This document shows positions 1 through 7,322 of a stretch of DNA of 50,248 bases, piece after piece. Each line of letters starts with the position of its first letter. The first letter of the stretch is position 1. The DNA lies in the NCBI RefSeq assembly GCF_902499135.1, contig NZ_CABVPR010000044.1, positions 1-50,248 of the forward strand, written 5' to 3'. The position numbers were made by a program, and so were the translations under genes. The notes under the pieces are model-generated. The model was given only the letters and a program-made list of their open reading frames with translations. It did not search any database and was not told the origin of the DNA. The stretch comes from Burkholderia dolosa. GTDB lineage: Bacteria > Pseudomonadota > Gammaproteobacteria > Burkholderiales > Burkholderiaceae.

Positions 1-88
1 CCGCCGGCTTCGCGGCGAGCGCCGCCGGCGGTCGCGCGCGCCGCTGACGTCGGCGGGGCCGGATCGTCTGCCGCGCGGGCAAACTCGC

Positions 89-94
89 TAGAAT
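89..94 (+). promoter_or_regulatory. possible -10 box upstream of the Nudix gene
   Basis: TAGAAT matches the sigma70 -10 consensus at 5 of 6 positions and lies about 74 bp before the chosen ATG at 168. No good -35 is visible at 16-18 bp spacing. If it is used, transcription starts near 101, so the in-frame ATG at 93 cannot be the start. The first 88 bases hold no gene I can identify. Confidence 0.3.
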
Positions 95-167
95 GAAGCC
101 TTTCCCGCGCCGAGCGGGCGCGCGAGCCGCCGGCGAGCGGCGGCCGCGCGCCCGCCACGTCTCCACG

Positions 168-704
168 ATGACCACTGCCGACTACCGTTTCTGCCCGCGC
201 TGCGCGCGCCCGCTGACCGAGCGCGCCGATCCCGAACACGAGGGCGGCCGCATCCGCCAAGCCTGCCCGGACGACGCGTGCGGCTACGTGCACTGGAACA
301 ACCCGCTGCCGGTCGTCGCCGCGATCGTCGAGCTCGACGGCAAGATCCTGCTCGCGCGCAACGCGGCCTGGCCGGAAGGGATGTTCGCGCTGATCACCGG
401 CTTCCTCGAGAACGGCGAAACGCCCGAGGCCGGCATCGCGCGCGAGGTGTTCGAGGAAACCGGGCTGAAGGCCGAGCAGGTCACGCTCGTCGGCGTCTAT
501 GAATTCATCCGCAAGAACGAGCTGATCATCGCGTATCACGTGCGCGCATCCGGCGCGGTCGCGCTGTCGCCCGAACTGCTCGAATACAAGCTCGTCGATC
601 CGCCGCTGCTGCGTCCATGGCGCGCCGGCACCGGCCACGCGCTCGCCGACTGGATGCGTGCGCGCGGCCTCGATTTCGAGTTCGTCGACCGGCCGGGGCA
701 GTGA
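168..704 (+). CDS. Nudix hydrolase with N-terminal zinc ribbon
   Basis: This is a 178-aa protein expected to hydrolyse a nucleoside diphosphate linked to another group; the substrate is not evident. Residues 9, 12, 33 and 38 are cysteines arranged as a CxxC...CxxxxC zinc ribbon, as in NudC-like and ADP-ribose-type Nudix proteins. The Nudix box is complete at residues 78-100: G78, E84, R92-E93, E96-E97, G99. I chose the ATG at 168 over the one at 93 because the extra 25 residues would be arginine-rich and non-conserved looking, and because a TAGAAT box overlaps the upstream start. The next gene begins 148 bp downstream, so co-transcription is uncertain. Family is clear; substrate is unknown. 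Confidence 0.88.
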   Translation: MTTADYRFCPRCARPLTERADPEHEGGRIRQACPDDACGYVHWNNPLPVVAAIVELDGKILLARNAAWPEGMFALITGFLENGETPEAGIAREVFEETGLKAEQVTLVGVYEFIRKNELIIAYHVRASGAVALSPELLEYKLVDPPLLRPWRAGTGHALADWMRARGLDFEFVDRPGQ

Positions 705-852
705 CGCACCGGCCTGCACCGCGAATGCCGATATCGACCGCCGCGGGCCGCCGCGCCGCACGCGATCGCGATACGGCGGCTCGCGCGGCGCACCCCTGCG
801 ATACCGCAACACCGCCGCGTTTCCCGTTCTTCGTCCCGATACCGCTACCGAC

Positions 853-1290
853 ATGTCCGACAAACCGCAGCCGCGTCTTCGCGACGCGTACCGCCACTTC
901 CTGCCGATCACGACGCGCTGGATGGACAACGACGTCTACGGACACGTGAACAACGTCGTCTACTACAGCTACTTCGATACGGTCGTGAACGAGTATCTGA
1001 TCCGCGCCGGCGTGCTCGACGTCGAGCACGGACAGACGATCGGCCTCGTCGTCGAGACGCAGTGCAACTACTTCGCGCCGCTCGTGTTTCCGCAGGCGGT
1101 CGACGCGGGGCTGCGCGTCGCGAAGCTCGGCACGTCGAGCGTGCGCTACGAGATCGGACTGTTCGCGGCGGGCGCCGACGCGCCGGCCGCGCAGGGGCAC
1201 TTCGTGCACGTGTACGTCGATCGCGGCACGCGCCGCCCGGTGCCGCTGCCCGACGCGCTGCGCGCGGCACTCGCGCCGCTCGCTGGCTGA
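853..1290 (+). CDS. acyl-CoA thioesterase, 4HBT hotdog family (YbgC/FadM type)
   Basis: This 145-aa protein has the 4-hydroxybenzoyl-CoA thioesterase hotdog signature: TRWMDNDVYGHVNNVVYYSY near residues 21-40, with the catalytic-type Asp (in MDND) and the HVNN motif. Such enzymes hydrolyse acyl-CoA thioesters in the cytoplasm; the chain type cannot be read from sequence. The ATG at 853 fits the family length; an in-frame ATG at 658 would overlap the Nudix gene and add 65 unrelated residues. Only 14 bp separate its stop from livH, so it is probably the first gene of the transporter operon. That hints at a link to branched-chain or acyl-CoA metabolism (inference). Confidence 0.85.
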   Translation: MSDKPQPRLRDAYRHFLPITTRWMDNDVYGHVNNVVYYSYFDTVVNEYLIRAGVLDVEHGQTIGLVVETQCNYFAPLVFPQAVDAGLRVAKLGTSSVRYEIGLFAAGADAPAAQGHFVHVYVDRGTRRPVPLPDALRAALAPLAG

Positions 1291-1304
1291 CGGGCATCGC
1301 CGCG

Positions 1305-2240
1305 ATGCATACGTTCGCGCTCGACGCGTTCAACGGTCTGAGCTACGGCTTGCTGCTGTTCATGCTGTCGGCCGGCCTCACGCTGATTTTCAGCGTGCAG
1401 GGCGTGCTGAACTTCGCGCATGCGAGCTTCTACATGCTCGGCGCGTACGTCGGCTACGGCATCGCCGCGCGGGCCGGCTTCTGGTGCGCGCTCGTGTTCG
1501 CGCCGCTCGCGGTCGGGCTGATCGGCGCGGGCTGCGAGCGCTGGCTGTTGCGCCGCGTGCAGGCACGCGGCCACACGAGCGAGCTGCTGCTGACGTTCGG
1601 CCTCGCGTATCTGATCGGCGAGGGCGCGAAACTCGTCTGGGGGCTCGCGCCGCTGCCCGCGCCGGTGCCCGCGTGGTTCGACGGCGCGCCGGTCGTCGCG
1701 TTCGACGTCGCGCTGCCGCGCTACCGGCTGTTCATGATGACGATGTCCGCGACGATGCTGATCGCGCTCGGCGTGCTGCTGCGCGTGTCGCGCGTCGGAC
1801 TCGTCGTGCGCGCGGCGCTCACGCATCGCGCGGCGGTCGAGGCGCTCGGCTACGACGTGCCGCGCGTGATGACCGGCCTGTTCGGCGCGGGCACCGCGCT
1901 CGCCGCGCTGGCCGGCGTGATCGGTGCGCCGCTCGCGGTGATCGAGCCGGCGCTCGCCGAGACGGTCGGCTCGGTGGTGTTCGCGGTCGTCGTGATCGGC
2001 GGGCTCGGTTCGCTCGGCGGCGCGTTCGTCGCGTCGCTCGCGGTCGGCTTCGCGCAGACCTTCGCCGCGTCGAGCGACACGTCGCTGCGCGAGCTCGCGC
2101 TGTGGGCCGGCGTCGCGCTGCCCGACGGCGTCGGCGCGATATCGATTGCGCAGCTCGCGCCGCTGGTGCCGTACCTGCTGCTGGTCGCGGTACTGGTCGC
2201 ACGTCCGCGCGGCCTGTTCGGCGAGCGTGCCGATGCGTAG
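1305..2240 (+). CDS. livH: branched-chain amino acid type ABC transporter permease, LivH family
   Basis: This 311-aa integral membrane protein is one of two permeases of a HAAT-family importer. The N-terminal half carries the family pattern GLTLIFSVQGVLNFAHASFY (residues about 26-45), and the C-terminal cytoplasmic loop has the EAA-like GGLGSLGGAFVAS that contacts the ATPases. About eight hydrophobic segments are visible. The ATG at 1305 begins right before the first membrane segment, 14 bp after the thioesterase stop. Its stop overlaps the livM start (ATGCGTAG), a sign of translational coupling. The transported compound cannot be told from sequence: branched-chain amino acids, urea, amides and aromatic acids all use this family. 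Confidence 0.88.
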   Translation: MHTFALDAFNGLSYGLLLFMLSAGLTLIFSVQGVLNFAHASFYMLGAYVGYGIAARAGFWCALVFAPLAVGLIGAGCERWLLRRVQARGHTSELLLTFGLAYLIGEGAKLVWGLAPLPAPVPAWFDGAPVVAFDVALPRYRLFMMTMSATMLIALGVLLRVSRVGLVVRAALTHRAAVEALGYDVPRVMTGLFGAGTALAALAGVIGAPLAVIEPALAETVGSVVFAVVVIGGLGSLGGAFVASLAVGFAQTFAASSDTSLRELALWAGVALPDGVGAISIAQLAPLVPYLLLVAVLVARPRGLFGERADA

Positions 2241-3471
2241 CCGCAGCGGGTCCGGCATCGTCCGCTGGGCGCTGTTCGCGGCGTGCGTCGCGCTGCCCGC
2301 ATGGCTGTGGCCGCACGGCGCGGTGCTCGGCTATCTCGCGCAGACGGCTGCGCTCGTCGTGCTCGCGCTGTCGTACAACCTGCAGCTCGGCACGACGGGC
2401 CTGCTGTCGTTCGGACATGCGGCATTCGCCGGTCTCGGCGCGTTCGCGGCCGCGCACTGGTTCAACCGCTTCGGCGGTCCGCTGCCGCTGCTGCCGCTCG
2501 TCGGCGGCGCGGCCGGCGCGGGCTTCGGCTTCGTCGCGGGCCTGCTCGCGACGCGGCGCGCCGGCACCGCGTTCGCGATGATCACGCTCGGCCTCGGCGA
2601 ATGCGTGGCGGCCGCCGCGTGGAGCGTGCCCGCGTGGTTCGGCGGGATCGGCGGCGTGCCGATCGACCGCGCGAGCGGCACGCCGTGGGGCGGCTGGCAT
2701 TTCGGCGCGCCGGCGCACGCGTATGCGGTGATCGCCGCGTGGTGCATCGCGTCGGCCGTCGCGATGCATGCGCTCACGCGTACGCCGTTCGCGCGCCTCG
2801 CGAACGCGGTGCGCGACAATCCCGCGCGCGTCGCGGCGCTCGGCACCGATCCGCGCCGCGTGCGGCTCGCGATGGTCACGTGCGCGTCGTTCTTCGCGGG
2901 GATTGCCGGCACGCTGACGCTGATCGACGTCGAGATCGCGACGCCCGACAGCGTGTCGATGGCGCGTTCGGCGACCGTGCTGATTGCCGCCGTGATCGGC
3001 GGCACCGGCTCGTTCTTCGGGCCCGCGGCCGGCGCCGCGGTGCTGACCGCGCTGAGCGTCGTCGTCGCGAGCGTGTCGCGCGCATGGGCGCTGTATGTCG
3101 GCGTGCTGTTCGTCGCGATCGTCGTCGCGGCGCCGCACGGGCTGGCAGGCATCGCGGCGGCTATCGCGCACGCGCTGCGCCGCGGCGCGCCGGCCGTCGA
3201 GCGGTGGCGCCTGCTGTGCGGCGTCGCCGCCTGCGCGTTCTGGGGCGTCGCGCTCGTGTGCGCGGCCGAACTCGGCTACGCGCTGCGCTTCGCGCAGGAC
3301 GGCGGGGCCGGGTTCGCGTTCGGTGCGGCGCGCATCGACGCGGACACGCCGCTCGGCTGGGCCGTCGCCGCGTGCGCGGCCGGCATCGGCACGCTGCTGT
3401 GGAGCTGGCGCACGCGGCTCGCGCACGATGGGCGGCATGCGCAGCGTGACGAGCGGGAGCGCATCCGATGA
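2233..3471 (+). CDS. livM: branched-chain amino acid type ABC transporter permease, LivM family, with C-terminal extension
   Basis: This 412-aa protein is the second permease. The family core covers residues 1 to about 300, with the LivM pattern GTTGLLSFGHAAFAGLGAFA near residue 54 and IGGTGSFFGPAAGAAVL in the EAA loop region. The remaining ~110 residues are unusual: a basic linker, two further hydrophobic segments (around WRLLCGVAACAFWGVALVCA and LGWAVAACAAGIGTLLWSW), and a charged tail. LivM proteins normally end soon after the APHGL-like motif. The ATG at 2233 overlaps the livH stop, and the gene overlaps livG by four bases (ATGA). The function of the extension is unknown. Confidence 0.87.
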   Translation: MRSRSGSGIVRWALFAACVALPAWLWPHGAVLGYLAQTAALVVLALSYNLQLGTTGLLSFGHAAFAGLGAFAAAHWFNRFGGPLPLLPLVGGAAGAGFGFVAGLLATRRAGTAFAMITLGLGECVAAAAWSVPAWFGGIGGVPIDRASGTPWGGWHFGAPAHAYAVIAAWCIASAVAMHALTRTPFARLANAVRDNPARVAALGTDPRRVRLAMVTCASFFAGIAGTLTLIDVEIATPDSVSMARSATVLIAAVIGGTGSFFGPAAGAAVLTALSVVVASVSRAWALYVGVLFVAIVVAAPHGLAGIAAAIAHALRRGAPAVERWRLLCGVAACAFWGVALVCAAELGYALRFAQDGGAGFAFGAARIDADTPLGWAVAACAAGIGTLLWSWRTRLAHDGRHAQRDERERIR

Positions 3472-4220
3472 ACGGCAACGCGATCGCGCTGCACGGCATC
3501 GTGCAGCGCTTCGGCGCGCAGACGGTGCTCGACGGCGTCGATCTCGGCGTCGCGGCCGGCGAGCGCCACGCGCTGATCGGACCGAACGGCGCCGGCAAGT
3601 CGACGCTGTTCGGCGTGATCGCCGGCGCGATCCGGCCGACGCGCGGCCGCGTCGTGCTGCACGGCGTCGAGCTGCGCGGGCGCGGGCCGGTCGTCGCGAG
3701 CCGGCTCGGCATCGGCCGCAGTTTTCAGCAGACGAGCGCATTCGCGCGGTTGACCGTGTTCGACAACCTGCGCTGCGCGGCGCTGCATGCGCCGGACGAG
3801 CGGCGGCGCTGGTGGAGCCGGCTGCGCGAATCGGCGTCGGTCGATCGCGCGGCCGCGCGCGTGCTGCACGACATCGGCCTCGACGCGCAGCGCGACACGC
3901 CGGCCGGCGAACTCGGCTATGCGGAGCAGCGCGCGCTCGATCTCGGGATCGCGCTCGCGAGCGGCGCGCGCACGCTGCTGCTCGACGAGCCGACGGCCGG
4001 CATGAGCCGCGCGCAGGCGGCGCGGATGATCGCGTTGATCCGCGCGACGACGCAAGGCCGCACGGTGCTGATGATCGAGCACGACATGGACACGGTGTTC
4101 GGCTTTGCGGAACGCATCACGGTGCTCGTGCGCGGCGCGGTGGTCGCGAGCGGCGCGCCGGACGCGATCCGCGCCGATCCGGCGGTGCGCGCCGCGTATC
4201 TCGGCGAGGGCCGCCGATGA
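3468..4220 (+). CDS. livG: branched-chain amino acid type ABC transporter ATPase, LivG family, atypical signature
   Basis: This 250-aa cytoplasmic ATPase powers the LivHM permeases. Walker A is intact (GPNGAGKST), the Q-loop region reads GRSFQQT, Walker B is LLLDEPTAG with the catalytic Glu, and the switch His is present (MIEHDMD). The ABC signature is LGYAEQ, whereas LivG proteins usually have L-A/S-Y-G-Q/E-Q. The fourth-position Gly that contacts the gamma-phosphate of the partner's ATP is therefore Ala. The gene overlaps livM and livF by four bases each, so stoichiometric expression is expected. See the finding on the asymmetric ATP site. Confidence 0.88.
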   Translation: MNGNAIALHGIVQRFGAQTVLDGVDLGVAAGERHALIGPNGAGKSTLFGVIAGAIRPTRGRVVLHGVELRGRGPVVASRLGIGRSFQQTSAFARLTVFDNLRCAALHAPDERRRWWSRLRESASVDRAAARVLHDIGLDAQRDTPAGELGYAEQRALDLGIALASGARTLLLDEPTAGMSRAQAARMIALIRATTQGRTVLMIEHDMDTVFGFAERITVLVRGAVVASGAPDAIRADPAVRAAYLGEGRR

Positions 4221-4921
4221 GCGCGCTGCTCGACATCCGCGGGCTGCGTGCGTGGTACGGCGCGCAGCCGGTGCTCGACGGCGTCGATCTCGCGCTCGCG
4301 CCGGGCGAGACGCTCGCGCTGCTCGGCCGCAACGGCTCGGGGCGCTCGACGTTCGCGAAAGCGGTGATGGGGCTCGTGCGCACGGCCGGCTCGGTGCGCA
4401 TCGCCGGCGCCGAATGCGCGGGCGCGCGCCCGTTCGAGATCGCGCGGCGCGGCGTCGCTTACGTCGCCGAAAGCCGCGACGTGTTCCCGCTGCTGACGGT
4501 GCGCGACAACCTGCGGCTCGGCTTGCGCGGTTTGCGCGGCGCGGCCGAGCGCGCGGCGCTCGAGCGGCTGTTCGCGCGCTTTGCGCTGCTCGCCGCACGC
4601 GCGGACGTGAAGGCGGGACGGCTGTCGGGCGGCGAGCAGCAGGTGCTCGCGCTGGTGCGCGCGCTCGCCGGCGGCCCGTGCGTGCTGATCGTCGACGAAC
4701 CGGCCGAAGGGCTCGCGCCGCTCGCGGTCGACGAAGTCGGCGCGTGCCTCGCCGCGCTGCAGGCCGACGGCGTCGCGATCGTGCTGATCGAGCAGCGGCT
4801 GCAGCTCGCGCCGCGGCTGGCCGCCCGCGTCGCGGTCATGGGGCGCGGGCGGATCGTCTACGACGGATCGCTCGCGACGCTCGGCGGCGACGTCGCCGAC
4901 GCGTGGCTGAGCGCCGGCTGA
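4217..4921 (+). CDS. livF: branched-chain amino acid type ABC transporter ATPase, LivF family, Walker A Lys replaced by Arg
   Basis: This 234-aa ATPase is the partner of LivG. The signature LSGGEQQ and Walker B VLIVDEPAEG are intact. The switch position is Gln (LIEQR), as is usual in LivF. Walker A reads GRNGSGRST: codon CGC gives Arg where almost all ABC ATPases have the phosphate-binding Lys. The reading is unambiguous in the sequence at 4324-4350. Start ATG overlaps the livG stop. It is the last gene of the operon; no periplasmic binding protein gene follows, and the next gene is a dehydrogenase 162 bp downstream. The binding protein must be elsewhere or left of the window. Confidence 0.87.
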   Translation: MSALLDIRGLRAWYGAQPVLDGVDLALAPGETLALLGRNGSGRSTFAKAVMGLVRTAGSVRIAGAECAGARPFEIARRGVAYVAESRDVFPLLTVRDNLRLGLRGLRGAAERAALERLFARFALLAARADVKAGRLSGGEQQVLALVRALAGGPCVLIVDEPAEGLAPLAVDEVGACLAALQADGVAIVLIEQRLQLAPRLAARVAVMGRGRIVYDGSLATLGGDVADAWLSAG

Positions 4922-5083
4922 CGGCCGGCCCGTCGATTGTTCGGCTGGCCGCGCCACTCAATTCGGCTCGGGCCGCTTTATCGCCGCTGCGCGAGCGCCT
5001 ACATTTGCCAGCAACGCCGGTGCGCCGCACGCGCGGCATCCGGGGCCCATCCATCGAAAGTCTTCAGACTGAGGAATGAAATC

Positions 5084-5830
5084 ATGAGCAAGCTGGCAGG
5101 CAAGGTCGCAATCGTCACGGGCGGATCCAAAGGCATCGGCGCCGCGATCGCGAAGGCGCTGGCCGCCGAAGGTGCGGCGGTCGTCGTCAACTATGCGAGC
5201 AGCAAGGCGGGCGCGGATGCGGTCGTCGGTGCGATCGTCGATGCGGGCGGCCGGGCGGTCGCGGTGGGCGGCGACGTGTCGAAGGCGGCCGACGCTCAGC
5301 GCATCGTCGACACCGCGATCGACACGTACGGCCGTCTCGACGTGCTCGTGAACAATTCGGGCGTCTACGAATTCGCGCCGATCGACGCGATTACCGAAGC
5401 GCACTACCGCCGCCAGTTCGATACGAACGTGTTCGGGCTGCTGCTCACGACGCAGGCCGCCGTCAAGCATCTCGGCGAAGGCGCGAGCATCATCAACATC
5501 AGCTCGGTGGCGACGAGCGTGACACCGCCGGCGAGCGCCGTCTACAGCGGCACGAAGGGCGCGGTCGACGCGATCACCGGCGTGCTCGCGCTCGAACTCG
5601 GCCCGCGCAAGATTCGCGTGAACGCGATCAATCCGGGAATGGTGGTGACCGAGGGCACGCACACGGCCGGCATCGTCGGTTCGGATCTCGAGAAGCAGGT
5701 GCTCGCCGACACGCCGCTCGGCCGCCTCGGCGAGCCGGACGACATCGCGTCGGTCGCGGTGTTCCTCGCGTCGGACGACGCGCGCTGGCTGACCGGCGAG
5801 CGCATCGTCGCGAGCGGCGGCCTGCGCTGA
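5084..5830 (+). CDS. short-chain dehydrogenase/reductase (SDR)
   Basis: This 248-aa classical SDR catalyses an NAD(P)-dependent oxidation or reduction. It has the cofactor motif TGGSKGIG at residues 12-19, the NNSG motif (usual NNAG), a catalytic Ser in NISS, and YSGTK as the YxxxK pair. The C-terminal GGxR ending matches the glucose 1-dehydrogenase / 3-oxoacyl-reductase branch, but the substrate cannot be assigned. The ATG at 5084 is preceded by GAGGAATGAAATC, a good ribosome-binding site; the longer in-frame ORF from 4937 is unlikely. It has its own 162-bp leader after livF and is convergent with the iol operon end, so it is probably a single gene. Confidence 0.88.
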   Translation: MSKLAGKVAIVTGGSKGIGAAIAKALAAEGAAVVVNYASSKAGADAVVGAIVDAGGRAVAVGGDVSKAADAQRIVDTAIDTYGRLDVLVNNSGVYEFAPIDAITEAHYRRQFDTNVFGLLLTTQAAVKHLGEGASIINISSVATSVTPPASAVYSGTKGAVDAITGVLALELGPRKIRVNAINPGMVVTEGTHTAGIVGSDLEKQVLADTPLGRLGEPDDIASVAVFLASDDARWLTGERIVASGGLR

Positions 5831-5877
5831 GCGCGGCGCGCGACGCGATCGTGCGACAGCGTGCTGCGGTGGCGCCG

Positions 5878-6372
5878 CTACGCGATCAGTGCCGCCGCCT
5901 GCGCGCCGACGTGCCAGCGCAGGCTTTCGACGACGAGCGCGTGATTGCGCTCGGAGTCGAGCCCCGCGATCGTCATCGCGCCGACCATCCCGGCGCCGTC
6001 GAGCCGCAGCGGCACGCCGCCGCCGTCGAGCGCGTAGTCGTCGTCGGACAGCCCTTGCGAGCGCAGCGACCAGCCCGCGCGGCGAAACTGCGCGCCGACT
6101 TCGAGCGAACTGAGCCCGAAGCGCAGCACCGTGTTCTGCCGGCGCCGAATCGCGTCGCTGTCGGCCGCATCGCTGCCGTCGAGCGCGCAGTAGAACAGCG
6201 GCGCATGCCGGCCGACGATGCACACCGCGATCGGCAGCCCACGCCGCGATGCGACGTTGATCGCGATTTCGCCGAGCCGGCGTGCGACGTCCGCGTTGAA
6301 GCACGGCAGCGTCGGCTCCGACACGTCGCCGTCGAACGGCTCGTGTTCGATGCGCAGGAAGGTCGTCGCCAT
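5878..6372 (-). CDS. UPF0303 / heme-degrading-domain (DUF336-like) protein in the iol operon
   Basis: This 164-aa cytoplasmic protein belongs to the UPF0303 group, related to the DUF336/GlcG/HbpS fold. Recognisable patterns are ARRLGEIAINVASRRGLPIA near the N-terminal third, a central RRRQNTVLRFG, and the C-terminal VVESLRWHVG. The biochemical role of the group is not established; some fold relatives bind haem. The ATG at 6372 begins MATTFLRIEHEP, a better fit than the Arg-rich upstream extension. It lies 73 bp downstream of iolB on the same strand and looks like the last gene of the iolCDEB operon, suggesting a role in inositol use or its redox/metal needs (inference). Confidence 0.75.
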   Translation of the reverse strand: MATTFLRIEHEPFDGDVSEPTLPCFNADVARRLGEIAINVASRRGLPIAVCIVGRHAPLFYCALDGSDAADSDAIRRRQNTVLRFGLSSLEVGAQFRRAGWSLRSQGLSDDDYALDGGGVPLRLDGAGMVGAMTIAGLDSERNHALVVESLRWHVGAQAAALIA

Positions 6373-6385
6373 CGCAGCTCCGTAT

Positions 6386-6433
6386 CGTTGCGTTCTCCGT
6401 TGCGTTCGTCGCGCGTCCGGCGTCGCGCGTCCG
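6386..6433. repeat. short tandem near-repeats between iolB and the UPF0303 gene
   Basis: CGTTGCGTTC occurs at 6386-6395 and again at 6398-6407 (12-bp period). The 12-mer GTCGCGCGTCCG occurs at 6408-6419 and 6422-6433 (14-bp period). They fill most of the 73-bp gap between the two genes. They look like slippage products and no function is evident. Confidence 0.6.
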
Positions 6434-6445
6434 TTCATCGTGCGT

Positions 6446-7264
6446 TCAGCGCGTCGGCGCGTCAGCGAGCATCCATTCGTGCGCGGGATCGTTCTTGAAC
6501 GCCCACGCACGGGTCGGCCCCGCCATCACGTTCAGGTAGTACAGGTTGTAGCCGTGCGGCGCGACGACCGGGTGATAGCCGCGCGGCACCATCACGACGT
6601 CGTGGTTCTCGATCGCACAGGCTTCGTCGAGGCTGCGGTCGTCCGTGTACACGCGCTGGAACGCGAAGCCCTGCGGCGGATCGATCCGGTGATAGTACGT
6701 TTCCTCGAGCGACGTTTCGTCGGGCGCCGCGTCGCGGTCGTGCTTGTGCGGCGGATAGCTGCTCGAATGGCTCGCGGGCGTGACGACTTCGACGACGAGC
6801 AGCCGATCCGCGGCCGGGTTGTCGCCCATCAGGATGTCGCACACGTAGCGCGTATTCGTGCCTTGCCCGCGCACCGAGCGGCGCATCCGCTCACCGTCGA
6901 GCCGCTGCACGGTCTTGTCGCCGCTCGCGTACGGCGCGGTGCACAGCGCGACTTCCGCGTCGCGCGACGCGACCAGCGTCACGCGCTTGCCGCCCGGCAC
7001 GTACAGCGCGTCGGGCGACACGTCGTCGAATACGCTGTCGCGCCTGCCGAGCGCGTCGTACGTGCGGCCATCGACTTCGGCGCGCACGGTGCCCGTCAGC
7101 ACGACGACGCACAGTTCGCGCGTGCCGGTGTCGACCGTTTCGGCGTCGCCGGCCTTCAGACGCAGCGCGCGAAAGCCGACGTGCTTCCAGCCGGCCGACT
7201 CCGGCGTCACGTTGCAGATCTCGCGGCCCGGCGAGGCCTTGACCAGCAGGGGAGAAATCGTCAT
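6446..7264 (-). CDS. iolB: 5-deoxy-glucuronate isomerase (IolB)
   Basis: This 272-aa double-cupin enzyme converts 5-deoxy-D-glucuronate to 5-dehydro-2-deoxy-D-gluconate, the step after IolD in myo-inositol catabolism. The cupin metal-site pattern is visible: YPPHKHDRD followed by E-E-T-Y-Y-H, and later GYHPVVAPHGYNLYYLNVMAG, a family hallmark. The start at 7264 (MTISPLLVK) is chosen over the one six codons upstream because the CTCCCCTT-side complement gives a purine-rich leader (GGAGCCTCTTTCCC on the coding strand) just before it. It is the fourth gene of the operon, 58 bp after iolE. Confidence 0.92.
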   Translation of the reverse strand: MTISPLLVKASPGREICNVTPESAGWKHVGFRALRLKAGDAETVDTGTRELCVVVLTGTVRAEVDGRTYDALGRRDSVFDDVSPDALYVPGGKRVTLVASRDAEVALCTAPYASGDKTVQRLDGERMRRSVRGQGTNTRYVCDILMGDNPAADRLLVVEVVTPASHSSSYPPHKHDRDAAPDETSLEETYYHRIDPPQGFAFQRVYTDDRSLDEACAIENHDVVMVPRGYHPVVAPHGYNLYYLNVMAGPTRAWAFKNDPAHEWMLADAPTR

Positions 7265-7322
7265 GGGAAAGAGGCTCCGCAATGGGGAATCGATGGGAAA
7301 CGGGCAGGGAACGGCCGCCGCA

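Noticed and set aside
1-88. Possible end of an upstream gene: frame 3 gives AGFAASAAGGRARR then TGA at 45-47
   Set aside because: Fourteen codons of low-complexity sequence cannot support a call, and two other frames are also open here.
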